Shown here: in pieces, positions 23,640 through 34,675 of the stretch
Layout of the letters: every line of letters begins with the position of its first letter
Numbering within the stretch: position 1 is the first letter of the stretch
Notes under the pieces: generated by a model
Told to the model about the DNA's origin: nothing
The model's input: only the letters and a program-made list of their open reading frames with translations
Databases searched by the model: none
Assembly: GCA_036346355.1 (NCBI GenBank)
Contig: CM070583.1
Span: 3,720,001 to 3,784,000 of the forward strand
DNA from: Rhipidocladum racemiflorum
Taxonomy: Eukaryota; Streptophyta; Magnoliopsida; Poales; Poaceae
Reading direction: 5' to 3'
DNA: 64,000 bases
Translations under genes and position numbers: made by a program

Positions 23640-24250
23640 CAGAAGTGCAAGGCATTTAACATCTCATTTAACATTTTAACATTTCCAGAAGTGCAAGTTT
23701 CCAGAAGTTGAGACAATAGGTAATAGCCTTTGATTCTAAAGGTGTGCACCTCACTGGTGCATCTCATTTAACATTTTAACAACATTCAACAACTCACTGG
23801 TGCATCTCATTCAACAACATTCAACAACACTCAACAACTCACTGTTGCATCTCATTCTCATTCAACAACATTCAACAACTCAAAATTCAACAGATCACAG
23901 TGCATCTCATTCTCATTCAACAACTCAAAAATTTTAAGTTACACCAGGCCCATCGTTTTTTAGGTTAGCTCCTTAGAGGAGAGCCAGTCCAGTCCAAACT
24001 CCTCAGAGGAGAGCCAGTCCAATCCAGGACATCAACAACAGTGCATCTCATTCTCATTCAACAATCAACAACATTCAACAACTCAAAATTCAACAAATCA
24101 CAGTGCATCTCATTCAACAACATTCAACAACACTAAACAATTTTCATGGCTTAGTACAGAGATCTGCTCTGAGGTTGAATGATTCAACAACACTAAACAA
24201 CACTAAACATTCAACAACACTAAACAACTAAACATTCAAGTTGAATGATT
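23640..24250. repeat. low-complexity repeats (CATTCAACAAC / TGCATCTCATT)
   Basis: Interspersed short repeats of CATTCAACAACACTAAACAA and TGCATCTCATTCTCATT fill the middle of the hAT element. A local duplication, AGAGGAGAGCCAGTCCA, recurs near 23974 and 24004. Confidence 0.7.
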
Positions 24251-24279
24251 CAACAATAATCTCAGTGCTCAGTGCTCAC

Positions 24280-24453
24280 CGAGTCAGTTTGTGGTACTGC
24301 TAGAGCTGGACCTGTTGGTGTGGACCCAGTGGAGGCGGTGCCGAGAGTGGCAGTTGCATCTGGAGCCTTGGCCGGCGTCAGCGACGGGTGTGCTGCGTGT
24401 GCACCAACGGGTCCAGCGCCAGTACCTCTTCTCTTCTTCTGCACTGGCTCCAT
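24280..24453 (-). pseudogene. candidate first exon of the lost hAT transposase
   Basis: Starts with ATG on the minus strand at 24453, contains a basic nuclear-localisation-like run (QKKRR) after five residues, continues 58 codons in frame and ends at a clean donor site (CTCG/GTGAGC at 24280/24279). Its position next to the right terminus and GC-rich leader fits the 5' end of a transposase gene. A comparable GTGAG donor context occurs in the second hAT element near 47489. No catalytic part remains. Confidence 0.4.
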
Positions 24454-25037
24454 TGGCCGGTCGGGGGAGGCGTCGGAGGAGCTGAGGGACGCGGTCACGC
24501 GGGGCTAGGGGAGGCGCCGAGGGACGGCCGGACGGGCGCGGCCAGGGGAGGCATCGGAATCGCCGAAGGACGCGGTCACGCGGGGCTGGGGGAGGCACCG
24601 AGGACAGCCGGACGGCGCCGCCTTGGGCGCCGTGGCGGTCGGAGTGGAGCAGCGGAGGAGGCGAGGAGGTGAGGAGGCGAGGAACGGGGTGTCGAGGCCC
24701 GAGTGAGGCGAGAACGGGCGTCGAGGCGGCGCCGGCGAAGTCCGGTCGGGCCGCCGGGGTCCTTAGAGGCGGCGGAGAAGCGAGTTTAGGGATTTTGGAT
24801 TTGGGGAGGAGGAATTTGGGTGGATTCGATTCGGTCGTTAAGCTCGATCTTTGCGTTTGCGTGCATAAAACCACTGGCTCACGAGCTGCCACGAGCCGAC
24901 TCATGGCTTGTTCGAGCCTGAGCCGAGCCCAACATTTGGCTCGATGCACACTGCGAGCCGAGCCCGGCTCGGCTCGAATTTTGGCGAGCTCGACCGAGCC
25001 CGGCTCGGCTCGGCTCAATTCCACCCCTACCAATGGG

Positions 25038-25600
25038 CTGAGACAACTGACTTCTTCTCCCAGTTTCGCTCCCTCGCCACTCTGTCACCAACACCATCAT
25101 CTACTTTAGCATCTTCCAGCCCTTCAATATTAACTGGTTGGATGTCGTGTTATATGCTCCATAATTTTGAAAAAAAATGTAGAAGGATCTTAATGTAATT
25201 TCTGTTTTTTAGGAGGGTTTGCTGAAAAATGGGCTAGCTAGGAGCCAACAGTGAAATTGCGTTACCATAGGTCTTTTTTGCGAAAACGACCGTTGGAGGA
25301 TCTCGTGAATATAAGGAACCGCGGGGTCTTTTGCAAAATTACGGGTGGAAGGATTTGTCGATATAACTTTGGATTTTACAAAAACAACCGGTGGAGGACC
25401 CGTTTGTGAATATGCAGAACTACGTGATCCTTTTTGCAAACTTTTCGTGAAAGGACCGGGACGAATTTCAGAATTTACGAAGGACTTTTTCACAAAAAGC
25501 ATCGTGGCACGTGGATGAGCTGGCTAGCTTGGAAGTTCTTCAGCTTTAATAAATAATAGGTCAATAAGCACAACGCAAGCCGCGCGTGAACAAAAAACGA
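25038..25600. other. intergenic DNA with TE-derived repeats
   Basis: No gene. The sequence shows the recurring theme of short '...aggaccTNTTTGTAATTT...'-like blocks that also mark the next feature, so it may belong to the same degenerate repeat family. Confidence 0.4.
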
Positions 25601-25950
25601 ATTTGCGTTTTTTCGGAGAAAGGATCTGTTCGTAACGAACGGAGACCTATTTGTAATTTCTATGGACCTTAGCGCTACCCTGAAAAATTAGAAAAGGACT
25701 CGTTCGAAATTTATATTTAACGGGAGTTTTTTTCCATAAAGTAACAAGCGAGGGACCTAAACGCTATTTGAAAACGTTATTTTTACCCTCACAAAAAATC
25801 GCGAAGGACCGGTTTCTAATTTGCAGGGACCTATCCGTAATTTAATGAAAACAAAGGGACTTTTTCGCAAAACCGACGGGACGGCAGGCGAAGTCGTGGA
25901 CACCTTGGTGGAGCTCCAAAGCTCCCATCTTTAATAGGTTGGACGCATAG
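25601..25950. repeat. dispersed repeat, copy 1 of 2
   Basis: About 350 bp that aligns by eye and in the same orientation with 49561-49880; shared blocks include GAAAAATTAGAAAAGG, CTCGTTCGA, AAAAAATCGC and GGACCTATCCGTAATT. No coding capacity. Class unknown. Confidence 0.65.
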
Positions 25951-26026
25951 GCTTCAGCTTTAATAAATACTCGCTCTTCCTCACCTGTGGCCCCGCGCAC
26001 AGGCGACTCCACTCGTTCACAGAATG

Positions 26027-26277
26027 AGATCCTCTGCCTTTGTTAGTCAAAATGTACGGTGCATTTTGACCTTGTAGAATAAAAGAATTTGAAAAAAAAT
26101 CAAATTGCTAAAGTATTTTAAAAAATATTTGCGAGATTTAATAAATCTAGTTTAAAAATACGAATTTCAATCAAAATATCCGAAAATTCAATAAAATTTA
26201 CTAAAATCTTGAATACTGTAGCAATTTATTTTTTTTCTTATTATTCTACTGGGTCAAAATACAGCGTGCATTTTGAC
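26027..26277. repeat. MITE, left part (interrupted by the MULE)
   Basis: Begins GATCCTCTGCCTTTGTTAG and runs to GTGCATTTTGAC. Its last bases, TAACAGGCAGAGTATC, lie on the far side of the MULE at 41621-41636, so the two pieces formed one MITE of about 265 bp with inverted ends. GTCAAAATGTACGGTGCAT near 26047 and ACAGCGTGCATTTTGAC at the right end form the subterminal inverted repeat. A related degenerate copy is at 21236-21480. Confidence 0.75.
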
Positions 26278-26393
26278 GGAAAATTTGGTATTCTAGACAA
26301 CATGTGTCCCGTATTTACAATTGTACACAACAAGTTTGGATATTTACAGAAATATCAACTATACCCGAAAACAGGAATTTCGTGTACCCATTC
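26278..26393 (+). repeat. MULE left terminal inverted repeat
   Basis: 116 bp, inverted match to 41495-41610 with one visible mismatch (T/A near 26340). The GGAAAATT start resembles many plant MULE termini. The left copy of the target duplication GCATTTTGAC is at 26268-26277. Confidence 0.9.
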
Positions 26394-26431
26394 GAAATCC
26401 CAAATTTCGTTTTGGAGTATTTGAAAACACT

Positions 26432-26577
26432 GATTTCGGGAATGAGGTGGCAGAGCCAAAACCGAAAACAGCATTTTCGGGTATGAGGTGGCAGAGCCAT
26501 ACCCGAAAATGGCATTTTCGGGTATGAGGTGGCGCAGCCATACCCGAAAATACCAATTTCGGGTATGAGGTGGCAGG
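26432..26577 (+). repeat. subterminal tandem hairpin array, left
   Basis: Repeats of about 45 bp, each built as TTTCGGGTATGAGGTGGC plus its partial complement CATACCCGAAAA, so every unit can fold back (for example TACCCGAAAATGG/CATTTTCGGGTA). Equivalent units in inverted orientation occupy about 41340-41480 at the other end of the element. Confidence 0.8.
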
Positions 26578-27250
26578 GGCGAAAATGCAAATTTTTCATT
26601 GCTTTTGGCTTTCGCTGCTGCTTTTGTCCTTGGAGATGCTTGGCCGCATGCATTGGATTCGGTGGCTGGCTCTTTTGCTTCACATGCATGCGCTAGTTAC
26701 TCCTTTGCTTCACATGCACGCGATTCCACGACCAAGAAGCGGAACAACGTCAATCAATAAAACCTAAACTACGGCTTTTGTCCTTCATCACTTGAGCTTA
26801 TAACCTGAGCTTCCTGCGCTTCATTTGGATGCTTCATCATTTGAAGCGAGCGTCGCTCCTTCGTTCGTTCGAGAGAAGAGCTCTTGATGCTTAGTTCGTT
26901 CAGAGAGAAGAGCTCTTAGGTGCTTCGTTCGACCCGAGATAATAGAGCGTCTGAGGCGAGAGATCTGTTTGTTGTTGTTCATATTTTGTTGAATTTTTGT
27001 GGAAGTGAAATTTTAGTCACTTATTTCATTCGTGTTTTTATTTTGCAGGTATTCTTCGGATATATTTAATGGTACATTGCTTGAGCTTCATTGATCTTTG
27101 GTAGCATCGAGAAGGTTAGTTACTATTCTTTGTGAGCAATAGTATATTATGGACAATGTAGTGTTAGGTTAGAGTTAAGAAATCAGATTTGTGCAATTTA
27201 TTAATGTTGCAGGCAGTGCAGCGTAGTTTTAAGTTAGGGTTAGTTATTAT
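26578..27250. other. MULE left internal non-coding region
   Basis: No gene recognised. A duplicated block GAGAAGAGCTCTT occurs near 26873 and 26903. This could hold a promoter or 5' UTR, but nothing decisive is visible. Confidence 0.4.
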
Positions 27251-28262
27251 GACAGTAGTAGAAAACATTACTACCATGATTAGCAAAATTAGTACGATGG
27301 TGTTAGCACTAATTAGCAACATTAGTATGATGGTGTTTGCAATAATGAGTAGGACGGGATTAGCAATAATTAGTAATATTGTGTATGTTTTTGTACTACA
27401 TGTGGCGAGAAGATAGTCATTTGCAAAAATAACTTGTGGGAAGAAACGTCTTCTTGTCTTTGCGTTTGTACTACCATAGAAGGTACGTTTTCTTAAGGGC
27501 AGTAGCATGAAATATAATTTATGTGGTAAATTTGTGCTATTTACCATTGTTGTGGACACTGTAGTGTAGTGTAGTGTTAGTTTACGGTTAAATGTTCGGA
27601 CGGTAATAGGAAACATTAGTACCATGCTATTAGGAAATATTAGGGCAATGTTAGCTAAAATGAGCACCGTGATAATATCAAAATTTGGTGGCACCATAGT
27701 AGCATTAATCAGTACATCGATATTAGCAAAGTGGTAGCTAAAATATAATGAGTATATGACAGTAGTAGAAAACTTTACTACCATGATTAGCAAAATTAGT
27801 ACGATGGTGTTAGCAATAATTAGCAAAATGAGTATGATGGTGTTTGCAATAATGAGTAGGATTGGATTAGCAATAATTAGTAATTCTGTGTATGTTTTTG
27901 TACTACATGTGGCGAGAAGATAGTCATTTGCAAAAATAACTTGTGGGAAGAAAGCGTCTTCTTGTCTTTGCGTTTGTACTACCATAGAAGGTATGTTTTC
28001 TTAAGAGCGATAGCATGAAATATAATTTATGTGGTAAATTTGTGCTATTTACCATTCTTTGTGGACCTTGTAGTGTAGTGTAGTGTTAGTTTACGGTTAA
28101 ATGTTCGGACGGTAATAGGAAACATTAGTACCATGCTATTAGGAAATATTAGGGCAATGTTAGCTAAAATGAGCACCGTGATAATATCAAAATTTGGTGG
28201 CACCATAGTAGCATTAATCAGTACATCGATATTAGCAAAGTGGTAGCTAAAATATAATGAGT
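27251..28262. repeat. 507-bp tandem duplication in the MULE
   Basis: Units 27251-27757 and 27758-28262 begin GACAGTAGTAGAAAAC and are nearly identical. Within each unit, short degenerate motifs such as ATTAGCAAAATTAGTACGATG and relatives recur every 12-25 bp. Minus-strand frames across it (for example 27164-27985) are isoleucine-rich products of these motifs, not genes. Confidence 0.85.
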
Positions 28263-29599
28263 AGCACGGTATCAGGAAAATAAAGTGAAACCATAATAGC
28301 AATAATGAGTACGTCGAAAATTTTAGAAATGAGATGGAAAATTTTAGGTAGGAATAGGGTCTTGTTCTTCCATATTTTAGTATGAGATGTTGTAATGATA
28401 TTTAATTAAGTGTTGTTGAACAATTATTAAATGTTGTTGGTAGGGTAATGTTGCATAAAATGTTTGTTCTTTTACGTGTATTAGCATGAAATATAAGACT
28501 AGTACATTTTCCCTCCCCTCACTCCTATGAAATGTTAAAACAGCGGTGGGAACAAGGTCAAAAGAGCTATGAAATGTAGCGTAGATTTTTCAGATTTTCA
28601 GTACAACTTTCCAACTGAGTTAGCACAGTTACGTAAAAATTAGAAGTGAAATTAGCGTATATTTTTTTAATAAAATTCTGACAACGACACAAGGTCCAAT
28701 TTCATATTTTCGGTTTTCGATTGATTAGAGGGTAAGAAAGTCTTAATAATTATTGAAATTTTTGAGAGAGGTTATCAAGACAATACTAAGCTCCAATAAA
28801 ATTTTGAAGTCGAAGGATAAGTATTTTTCTTGTAGAAATTATTTTAGTACAAATCTCATATTTTTCGAAAACGTTTCTTTTAATCTCTAAGGGTATTAAA
28901 ACACACTTTTTTTTGAAATTTTTACCAAAGGTAGACAATGTTAGGTAGAGTAATTAGTAAAATTTTTAGCTCTGGACAAGGTAGCAAACTTTGGAATAAA
29001 TTCTGACATGGCTGTCTTTTCACATGTTTTTAAAGAAATTTACTTTGTGTAAATTTGTAAATTACTTTTCACAGAAGTATAAGCTTTTCACGACTCATAA
29101 TCTGAGATCATGTGCATTAACACGAAATATGAAATATGACTTCCATGAAAAGTTCGAATGATATTTCGTGAAATGTTATCGGAGAAATATTTTGTGTTTA
29201 GTAACTTTCAATATTATGTGTGTGCGACAGACGGACATGACTTTCAAAATTTATTTGAGGAGCGTCCATGATGTTGCATGGGAGATTCGTGAGCATTGAC
29301 AAGCTGCACACGTAGATAGCAATATAGCCACCCGAATGAGCGTGGGAGCTGAAATCACATGTCCTCGCTCTATTCGGTCACGAACCCTGAGGCGCCTGAG
29401 TTCGTCTAGAAGGGGTTCGCCCACGATTGGTCCCCAACACCTCGGCGGTTGTGCACACGCTCTTCCCGTTCACGGGCGAAGCGCGTGGGCTTTGTATGTC
29501 CACAAAGCGGGTGAAGAGAATTTCGAGGTAGGAGTGTGCGTGGAGATATTGCCCACGACACGATGCCGGGCGGTGGCATCTACCTCGAAGCGATAGAAC
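28263..29599. other. MULE region upstream of the transposase
   Basis: AT-rich to 29250, then GC content rises. Short frames near 29336-29596 could be part of the transposase N-terminus but no domain is recognisable there. Confidence 0.4.
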
Positions 29600-31845
29600 A
29601 TGGGATATCGCGGGGATGAAGAAGCGGCGGATAGGGGACATCACAGGGATCCCTGAGACACCACCCGAACCGGACATTGTGGAGGAGGGGACATCGAGGG
29701 GAGTGGAAGAAGAAGCCGAGGCGGGGAGGTTGATGGGAATGCATGGATAATGAAGACGGCGAGCGGGGATGAAGAAGCGGCGGAGAATGATGACCCAAGA
29801 CCGGTGTGCAGATACTTCCAGGGCATGGAGTCTGCTGAATTGTACCATGGCGGATTACGATAAGATATCCGCGTCGCGATGCGCCCGAGAACCATGTCCA
29901 AAGCGGACAAGTGTTCGCTAACAAGTTGGAGGTCATTCACTTTCTTAGCAACTATGCCATCGTGACAAGGCAGGAGCACACTCTTCTCCGTTCGGACGGG
30001 GCCTTGATATGAGGTTAGGTGCAAGAAGTTTCGGATTGTCCCTTCTTTGTGCGAGCTCTGGGCGCAAGCACGAACCACTTTGAGATACGTACATACATGC
30101 CTCATACGTGCACGAGAGGAGTCCATAAGGAACATGAGCGGACTTGCAGGCGAGGTTCATAGCCCAACTCCTGCGGCCGTCATTAGGCGACATAGAGATG
30201 ACTCCCAGTAAAATTATGGAGGAGGTGCGAGTAGAAGCGGGATGGTCATCACGTACCATACGGCCTGGAGAGCGGCGAAGGCATTGAAGATCTTTGTTCG
30301 GGGTTTCGAGGAGTCTTTCAACTATGCCCCTAGGTTGCTACGGAAGATAGCCATGACGAACCGGGCACCACAGTTCGCGATGGGCGATGAGCCCGTCATC
30401 TTTGGAAGGCGGGTCCTTCAGGCCGATGGACCGGTACCTCTTGAGGTATTACGGTCATTCGGGCAATGCATCGAAGCTTTTAGGCGCTGCGGGCGGTGCT
30501 ATGCGTGGACGGGACATTCCTGAGTGGGAAGTTCCACGGGGCCGCTACTTGCTCGGCTGCGGATGCAAATAACCAGATCCTCCGGTGGCGTTACGCTCGT
30601 GGAGAGCGAGAACAATGATAGTTGGTTGTGGTTTCTGACTCTACTGAAGGGCCGGGTCGTCGGTCCCCGGGAGCGCGTGTGCGTTGTCTCGGACCGGAAC
30701 AAAGGCCTTCTCCACGCGTTGGATGTCCTGCACGACAGCACTACCTCCGCGACGAGCTGGCCCGATGTCGAGAGAAGATGGTGCATGCGCCACCTTGGCG
30801 CGAACCTGTACACAAGGTACAAGAACAAGGCGTTGGTGAAGAGATTCAAAGCTATGTGCCTGCAGAACCAACAACACAAGTTCAACGCGATATGGGCCGG
30901 TGAGCGAGACCACCTGAAGATGATGGAGGGCGACCAATCCCGGCAACATCAACTCCTTTACGCAAATGGTGGGAGGGCGGGCCGTGTCTTCTAGAACTTC
31001 GGCCCGGCTTGACCCGGTGGATCGCGGGGAAGCCAGCGGAAGCGGTGGCGCTACTCCGCGACCACGAGCGGAGCGAGGTATAGGCGAACCATAGATCGGC
31101 GCAGATCATCTCACCTCCTTGTTTTAACTTCCATAGAAGCTAACGTACACCATGACAGTACAACGTCATGACAACGAACATAAGCGGGCGTTCAACAACG
31201 TACTCAAGGGTGTGCGCGCCCTCCCGTTGTGTTCAATCATTGAGCTAACGTTCAACCTGGCGGATGATTACTACTGAGATCGAGCAAATGTGGCCGAGGC
31301 GTGCGTCACCACGTACGCACCCAGAGTGGAGAAGATGCTCGCGGAGGCGGGGAAGGCGCACTTCCACCGCACAAGGATTTATGACACTGGGATGAATAAA
31401 TTTGAGGCCATGTGCAAGCGCGAGACATGCATCCGGGTATCTCGCGGGGACACCGTGCAGCAATGTCGGCTAGGGGCGAGGAAGTCTCGTGCACGTGCAA
31501 CAAGCCAAAGCTTCAGCACATTCCGTGCTCCCATGTGTTGGCGGCATGTCGCGATATGGGTGGAAACGATGCATCACAGTACATCTCGCCTTACTACACC
31601 GCGCATGCTTTGAAGAACACGTGGCGTCCGAAGATGAGTTCGTTCTCAATTGGAGAGAACTACAAGCTCATGGAAGGCCCAACCTGGAAACCACATCCCG
31701 CGAGTAGGCGCACCACGGCAAGGTAGGCCAAGGGCGGTGCAGAGTGACATGGGCGGTGATCACGGTGGGCGGTTTGCGAAAGTGTAAAATATGCGAACAA
31801 CCCGGACACGACCGTAGGAGGTGCCCCAATGCACCCAGTACGTAG
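29600..31845 (+). pseudogene. MuDR/MULE transposase, frameshifted
   Basis: Enzyme that excises and inserts the element. In order: a MuDR N-terminal domain (QVFANKLEVIHFLSNYAIVT from 29908; HFEIRTYMPHTCTRGVHKEH near 30080), a linker with KALKIFVRGFEESFNYAPRL (near 30270), then the catalytic MULE domain. The first catalytic Asp is in CVDGTFLSGKFHG (Asp 30508-30510), the second in VVSDRNKGLLHAL (Asp 30692-30694), followed by WCMRHLGANLYTRYKN (30780). A SWIM zinc finger (C-x-C...C-x-H) lies at 31490-31534 (CTCNKPKLQHIPCSH), and a C-terminal CCHC knuckle (CKICEQPGHDRRRC) at 31783-31824 precedes the stop at 31843-31845. The frame changes several times, for example by a likely one-base loss near 30575 between the two halves of the catalytic domain. 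The N-terminal limit is approximate. Confidence 0.85.
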
Positions 31846-32093
31846 TCGTCTCCACTGGATTATGTGCAATTTGGAGCTATCGAAATGTATCTTTGATGTC
31901 ATTTGTAATTTGGAGCTATCGAAATGTATCTTTTGAACTTGTAATTCCCTGCTATGTTATGTTGCTTTTGAACTTGTATTTGTAATTTGGAGCTATCGAA
32001 ATGTATCTGTATTTGTCGGGAATGCACGTCTGATTCTTCAAGCTTGTGTAAATGTACTTTGATGTCATGTATCATTTGTTTCAACAGTTCGTG

Positions 32094-34675
32094 ATGGCGG
32101 ACAATGCACTTCCAGAGCTTCTCCGTGAGTCAGTAGATGCCCTACATCGTGCGAGGGCCATTTCTGCTGGAGCTATGGTAAGATGCATTACAATATTACC
32201 CGCAATTAATTTGTTCGGATATAGCTAACCAACTTGTTATTAATCTTTCAGTTGCCCCCTCTCTTCTGTCGGTCGTTGCACAAGTTGAAGAAGTTGGACT
32301 ATCGATTCCACTATCGACTGGGTCGTGCGGGTCTACTACCGTTTGCACTTCTCATGGATGGGGCTCAGCTCGGAGGAGGGGAGACCACACCCATGCCTAT
32401 CATCGATCGTGCGCTTCTTACTGGTCTCGTGGACCGATGGCGGCCGGAGACACACACATTTCACCTACCGTTTGGTGAGATGTCCATTACGTTGAGGGAT
32501 GTGGCCATGCTAACCGGCCTGCCCATCAGGGGACAGCCGTTGGTTCTTCGTCGCCCCAGCAGGCAGAACTGGCAGCACTACATAACGGGAAGGTATTACA
32601 ATCACTAGTTGTTTTATGTTCGTAATGTGCATGCTATTATGAAATCTCTTAATCCGGAGTTCACGCAGGTTTGGTGTCCCGTACGAGGCGAAGGAAAATG
32701 GGGTGTCCATGACCTGGCTGCGCACATTGCAGGAGTACAACCCCTGCCCACGATGCCGAAGCGAAGATCTGATCTTTGCGGCACTACGAGGTCTACCTTT
32801 ACTACTTATTGGGTGGTGTGATGTTCCGTCCACCGCGAGGAACCTCATCTTCCCGCACATTGTGTCCATTGCTCGTCGATTGGCGGTGAGCTTGATGACA
32901 TCCCGGCCTCTGGTGAGGATCTGCGGTCTGGCGGACACTTATCGTGGATTGTGCGATGCATGCCATCGCTGACACCTGAGGCACTATTCTTTGGATGCCT
33001 GCAACTCCTTCAGATGTGGAGTTGGGAGTACCTTCCGATCTCTCGGCCAGGGATCCGTATGCAATATTACCCTGTTTTCGTCAACGATGCCATGCCAGAT
33101 ACCAATCGGCCTACAATGGGGTACCGTTGGATGCACGCACGACTTCAATGGTCGCCGAACGGTGACCATTGGTGCTACACGCGTGTTGTCGCCGATCTAG
33201 ACCTGCTGACCGCGGCACATGTGAACTGGGATCCTTGGTCTCCGCAAAGAGCCGCAGAGATTGCGGCGGGCGCCCAGATATCCAGCTGGTGCATGATGGA
33301 CTACCCCCTGTGGATGACCACATGCTTCCTGCTGTACATGAACGCCGTAGAGGTGTACTCGCTGAAACGGATCGAGGCGCGATTCGGTTTCGCCAGATAG
33401 TCCCCGTTCCACCACCACGGGACGCCGGGAGATCTCACGGGTATGCATTTACCTCTTTTCAATATGTGCCCTATCTATGCAAATTTGACAATGTAACGTC
33501 TGTGCATTTGTAGGAGAAGCGCGAAGAAGCGGTCGCGACGCGATGGTGGAGCAACGTCCATGCCACCCACATTCTGCAGCGGTGGAGCAGCGGTGCATTT
33601 CAGGAGGTTGTCTTACCCTCTGTGCCATACGACCCCCAGGAATATGACAACTACCTGACATGGTATCGTCCGCGCACCCGCGCCACATTGCTCAGCAACG
33701 AGGTCGACGAACGAGCAATGGCCTATCCCGAGGACCGATCTCGACAAGTCCACATTTTGGTACTAAATATACCCCTAAATAATGTCCTCAGTAAATTTCT
33801 TAACCCTCTCATTCTAATACCCCAGTAATGCTATGCGAGGCGAGAGGCATCCGAGTATGCACGAAGCGGATCGACTTGCGGGGCAAAGTGAAGGCACCTC
33901 GGCTCCTCATCGACAAGAAATCCAATGAGAAGGTACCTGCGCATCCAGGGGCACGCATCATGTCCGCTATCCGTGGCCTTGGAGGATGGTCACGGACACA
34001 CGGCGCGGCTCGGCTCATATCCCATGGAACCTGGCGCTAGCTCACAGTAGGCGATCTGCACCGTCCGTCCAGGCCCCTTCTTTGAGGGAGCCGATGTCGC
34101 TCGGCGTGCATCCATGTCCCATGCACCGAGCCATTCATCACGGCGTCATGGCTCCCCCTTTGAAATCTTGGTGACGAAAGACCGGGTCCTTCACATCATG
34201 AAGATATTCCGGTCCTTCCAGTCGTCACCCTCCCACAGGTATGCCCCATGTATCGAGGCCTTTGGGGCGAGGTCACTTCCACACCACAATGGAGCGGTCC
34301 GAAGTTTTTGGCGAGGACTTCTTCAATCGCCTACCTTCACTTGCCCTATTAGGCATGCAGCCACGAGGCCTCCGCGCAGCGGGGACCTCACAAACATCCA
34401 CATATGTACACCATACAGCTCCCATAGGGCCTGTTGATCCACGTGACTGGTTCAACGCGATCTCCATGGCGGAGGAGGATACTCCATCGCAGCAGGGCCC
34501 CTCCCCAAGGCGAGGATTTGGATGTACCCGGCCGAGCACGGGGAGGTTGGGTCCGTCCCAAGCAGCGGGACAAAGGGAGAGACATCGGCCAGTGGTGTTT
34601 AGCCACGAGGATTTGATCGAAGGCAGGCTCAGCGGCGGAGAGGGAGACAGTGGCGGCTTGAAGCTTATCGGTTAG
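32094..34675 (+). pseudogene. plant mobile domain (PMD) protein gene, multi-exon, probably frame-disrupted
   Basis: Related to the MAIN/MAIL1 and PP7-long-form family, whose domain is shared between host proteins involved in silencing or meristem maintenance and transposon-borne proteins. Exon 1 is 32094-32177 (28 codons, ATG start, clean GT), exon 2 32252-32592, exon 3 begins 32669, and later exons near 33514-33760 and 33828-34040. Exon 2 has the hallmark (DRWRPETHTFHLPFGEMSIT, then MLTGLPIRGQPL, 32424-32535). Exon 3 carries LQLLQMWSWEYLPISRPGIR (33001-33060). The last core exon ends with YDNYLTWYRPRTR (about 33647-33685), a typical PMD end. A serine- and proline-rich tail runs to a stop at 34673-34675. 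Frame changes occur at about 32760-32990. It starts about 250 bp after the transposase stop, on the same strand. Confidence 0.75.

Larger units (their letters stand above)
22254..25029 (-). mobile_element. non-autonomous hAT transposon (deletion derivative)
   Basis: 2776 bp flanked by a perfect 8-bp duplication CCAATGGG at 22246-22253 and 25030-25037, the hAT signature length. Terminal inverted repeats are TAGGGCTGGAAATTAAG (left) and TAGGGGTGGAATTGAGC (right, inverted). Subterminal regions are rich in the motif GGCTCG/CGAGCC in both orientations, the usual binding-site clusters of hAT transposases. Inside, on the minus strand, are what look like the first exon and last exon of the lost transposase gene, separated by AT-rich repeats. 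Confidence 0.85.

Noticed and set aside
24284..25033. 249-codon minus-strand frame
   Set aside because: It starts outside the hAT right terminus and reads through the TIR and GGCTCG repeats (AEPGSAR-type low complexity). Only the short ATG exon at 24280-24453, in another frame, is plausible.
26432..26577. possible CRISPR-like array
   Set aside because: Units are contiguous foldback repeats without unique spacers, mirrored at the other end of a eukaryotic transposon.
27164..27985. 273-codon minus-strand isoleucine-rich frame in the MULE
   Set aside because: Its repeats follow the 507-bp DNA duplication and short AT-rich motifs; there is no domain and homologous positions are not constrained like a protein.
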